This document shows positions 62,996 through 64,000 of a DNA stretch of 64,000 nt, piece by piece; the first letter of the stretch is position 1, and each line of letters begins with the position of its first letter. The notes beneath the pieces were generated by a model, which worked only from the letters and a program-made list of their open reading frames with translations, did not search any database and was not told where the DNA came from. Both the position numbers and the translations under genes were made by a program. Source of the stretch: Metellina segmentata (taxonomy: Eukaryota; Arthropoda; Arachnida; Araneae; Tetragnathidae); assembly GCA_947359465.1 (NCBI GenBank), contig OX375881.1, positions 30,793,742 through 30,857,741 on the forward strand. The letters run 5' to 3'.

Positions 62996-64000
62996 ATTTT
63001 TTTACTTTAAAACTGTTTAAAAACTATTAGTTTTTTAATCAAAAAGTAAAAATTATATGCATTTCGAGAGTGTTAAAAAAGCTTGTTGAATTATAATACA
63101 ATTATGTAATTTGATCATCAGCATGAAAATAAGCATTATTAAGTGTCTTCGAAGAAATATCAGAATTGAGTTTCTGCTCCAAGCAGACGATATGTGCGAA
63201 CTCTAAACCTGATCGATTCGTAATGAGCTTTGAGCTCTATCCCGCAAAACAAAAAAAAATTACAACGAAATGGAACTCAAAAAGTTTAATTTATAAGAAT
63301 GAAGAAATTGTCTATGAAATTAAATTAGGAAAAGCGGTGAATATTAATAGCTCTGAGAACAAAAAAAAAATGAATGTTTGTTCTCGGTTGAGAAACATAG
63401 CATCAAAAGAAAAACTGAACTATTCCATAAATAAAGTGTCGTGCTAAAAAACGGGTGCAAAAAAAAAAAAAAAAAAAAAAAAAAACGAAATTGCTTGAGA
63501 AAATTGATTGAAATAGTTTTTTTTATTGATAGAGGCAGGAGAGAGAAAACAGGAGTTTATGTTAAGAACAAGTGAATAAAATACATTAATATGAAATGAA
63601 AAATGATAGTTTTGGAGGAGAACAATAAATATTAACTTTTTCCTAAGCTCAGTAAAGAAAGGAATGGAAGAAATATTAAAATTAAATAACAAGAAAGGAA
63701 TCATTTTTCAACATGTAAGGAAATAAAATATGAAGGAAAAGTACAAATACAAGTGGAATAATTCTCGAATTTTAGAGAAGAAAAGCTTGTTTATAAATTA
63801 AGTTAAATAGACAAACCACTATAGTCGAGTGTTCAGTGAAATTAATAACGAAACCATGCTTTTTTTAAGCAAGAGGAATAGAATGTAAACTATTCTAGAC
63901 TCATTTCGATATAGTTTAAAATTAGTTTTCCTTGTTATAAAAACAATATAATAAAAACGGAGAAGAAAATTAAGATATAAAAATGCTCAAGCTTATAATG
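62996..64000. other. AT-rich flank with poly(A) run
   Basis: A run of about 26 A lies near 63460-63485. Open frames at 63166-63447 have biased composition and no signature. No gene is seen. Confidence 0.45.

Overview
This is a window of AT-rich, intron-rich animal nuclear DNA. It holds two recognisable protein-coding genes in convergent orientation, embedded in a dense field of decayed transposable elements. I found no rRNA, functional tRNA, CRISPR array or bacterial operon. The TE mixture (tRNA-derived SINEs, hAT, Tc1/mariner, pogo/Tigger, piggyBac, Merlin and Helitron remnants, LINE tails) points to an arthropod-like invertebrate. The SINE core and the Helitron 3' end look chelicerate/spider-like to me, but that is an impression and not a proven assignment.

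Gene 1 (+ strand, 1367-17142) is the 3' part of a LIM kinase gene. Seven exons with canonical GT/AG borders and consistent phases encode 447 residues: the end of the PDZ-kinase linker, the complete kinase domain and the stop codon. The LIM and PDZ exons must lie to the left of the window. The last intron (9041-16886) carries a broken 5-kb hAT-like transposon, two SINEs, a MITE cluster and a minisatellite that stops 57 bp before the final exon.

Gene 2 (- strand, 58001 down to 30196) is a complete OXSR1/STK39-type (SPAK/OSR1, Drosophila frayed) kinase. I assembled 16 coding exons giving 520 residues: kinase domain, WNK-target S-motif, variable linker and CCT docking domain. Every junction has GT/AG and the phases agree throughout.

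Between and within the genes: 17.1-30.2 kb is intergenic and contains an endonuclease-domain ORF bracketed by a perfect 17-bp inverted repeat, SINEs, a Tc1/mariner relic interrupted by a short hAT-like element, and an internally deleted hAT element. OXSR1 introns contain a piggyBac relic (30.5-31.5 kb), a three-level nest (pogo-like, then LINE, then hAT MITE, 33.2-35.3 kb), a second hAT MITE with a SINE in it (36.2-37.6 kb), a Tigger-like element (44.9-45.5 kb), a hAT MITE with an 8-bp target duplication (47.3-48.6 kb), a Helitron-like element (49.0-49.6 kb), a full-length SINE (50.5-50.8 kb), a Merlin element (51.3-53.1 kb) and a LINE tail (55.8-56.1 kb). The region right of 58.2 kb has only SINE copies and unannotated AT-rich sequence.

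The most unusual material is in the mobile elements: two hAT-like elements that both show 5-bp rather than 8-bp target duplications, the inverted-repeat-bracketed nuclease ORF, and the nested insertions whose order can be read from target duplications. I did not see a convincing new multi-gene system.
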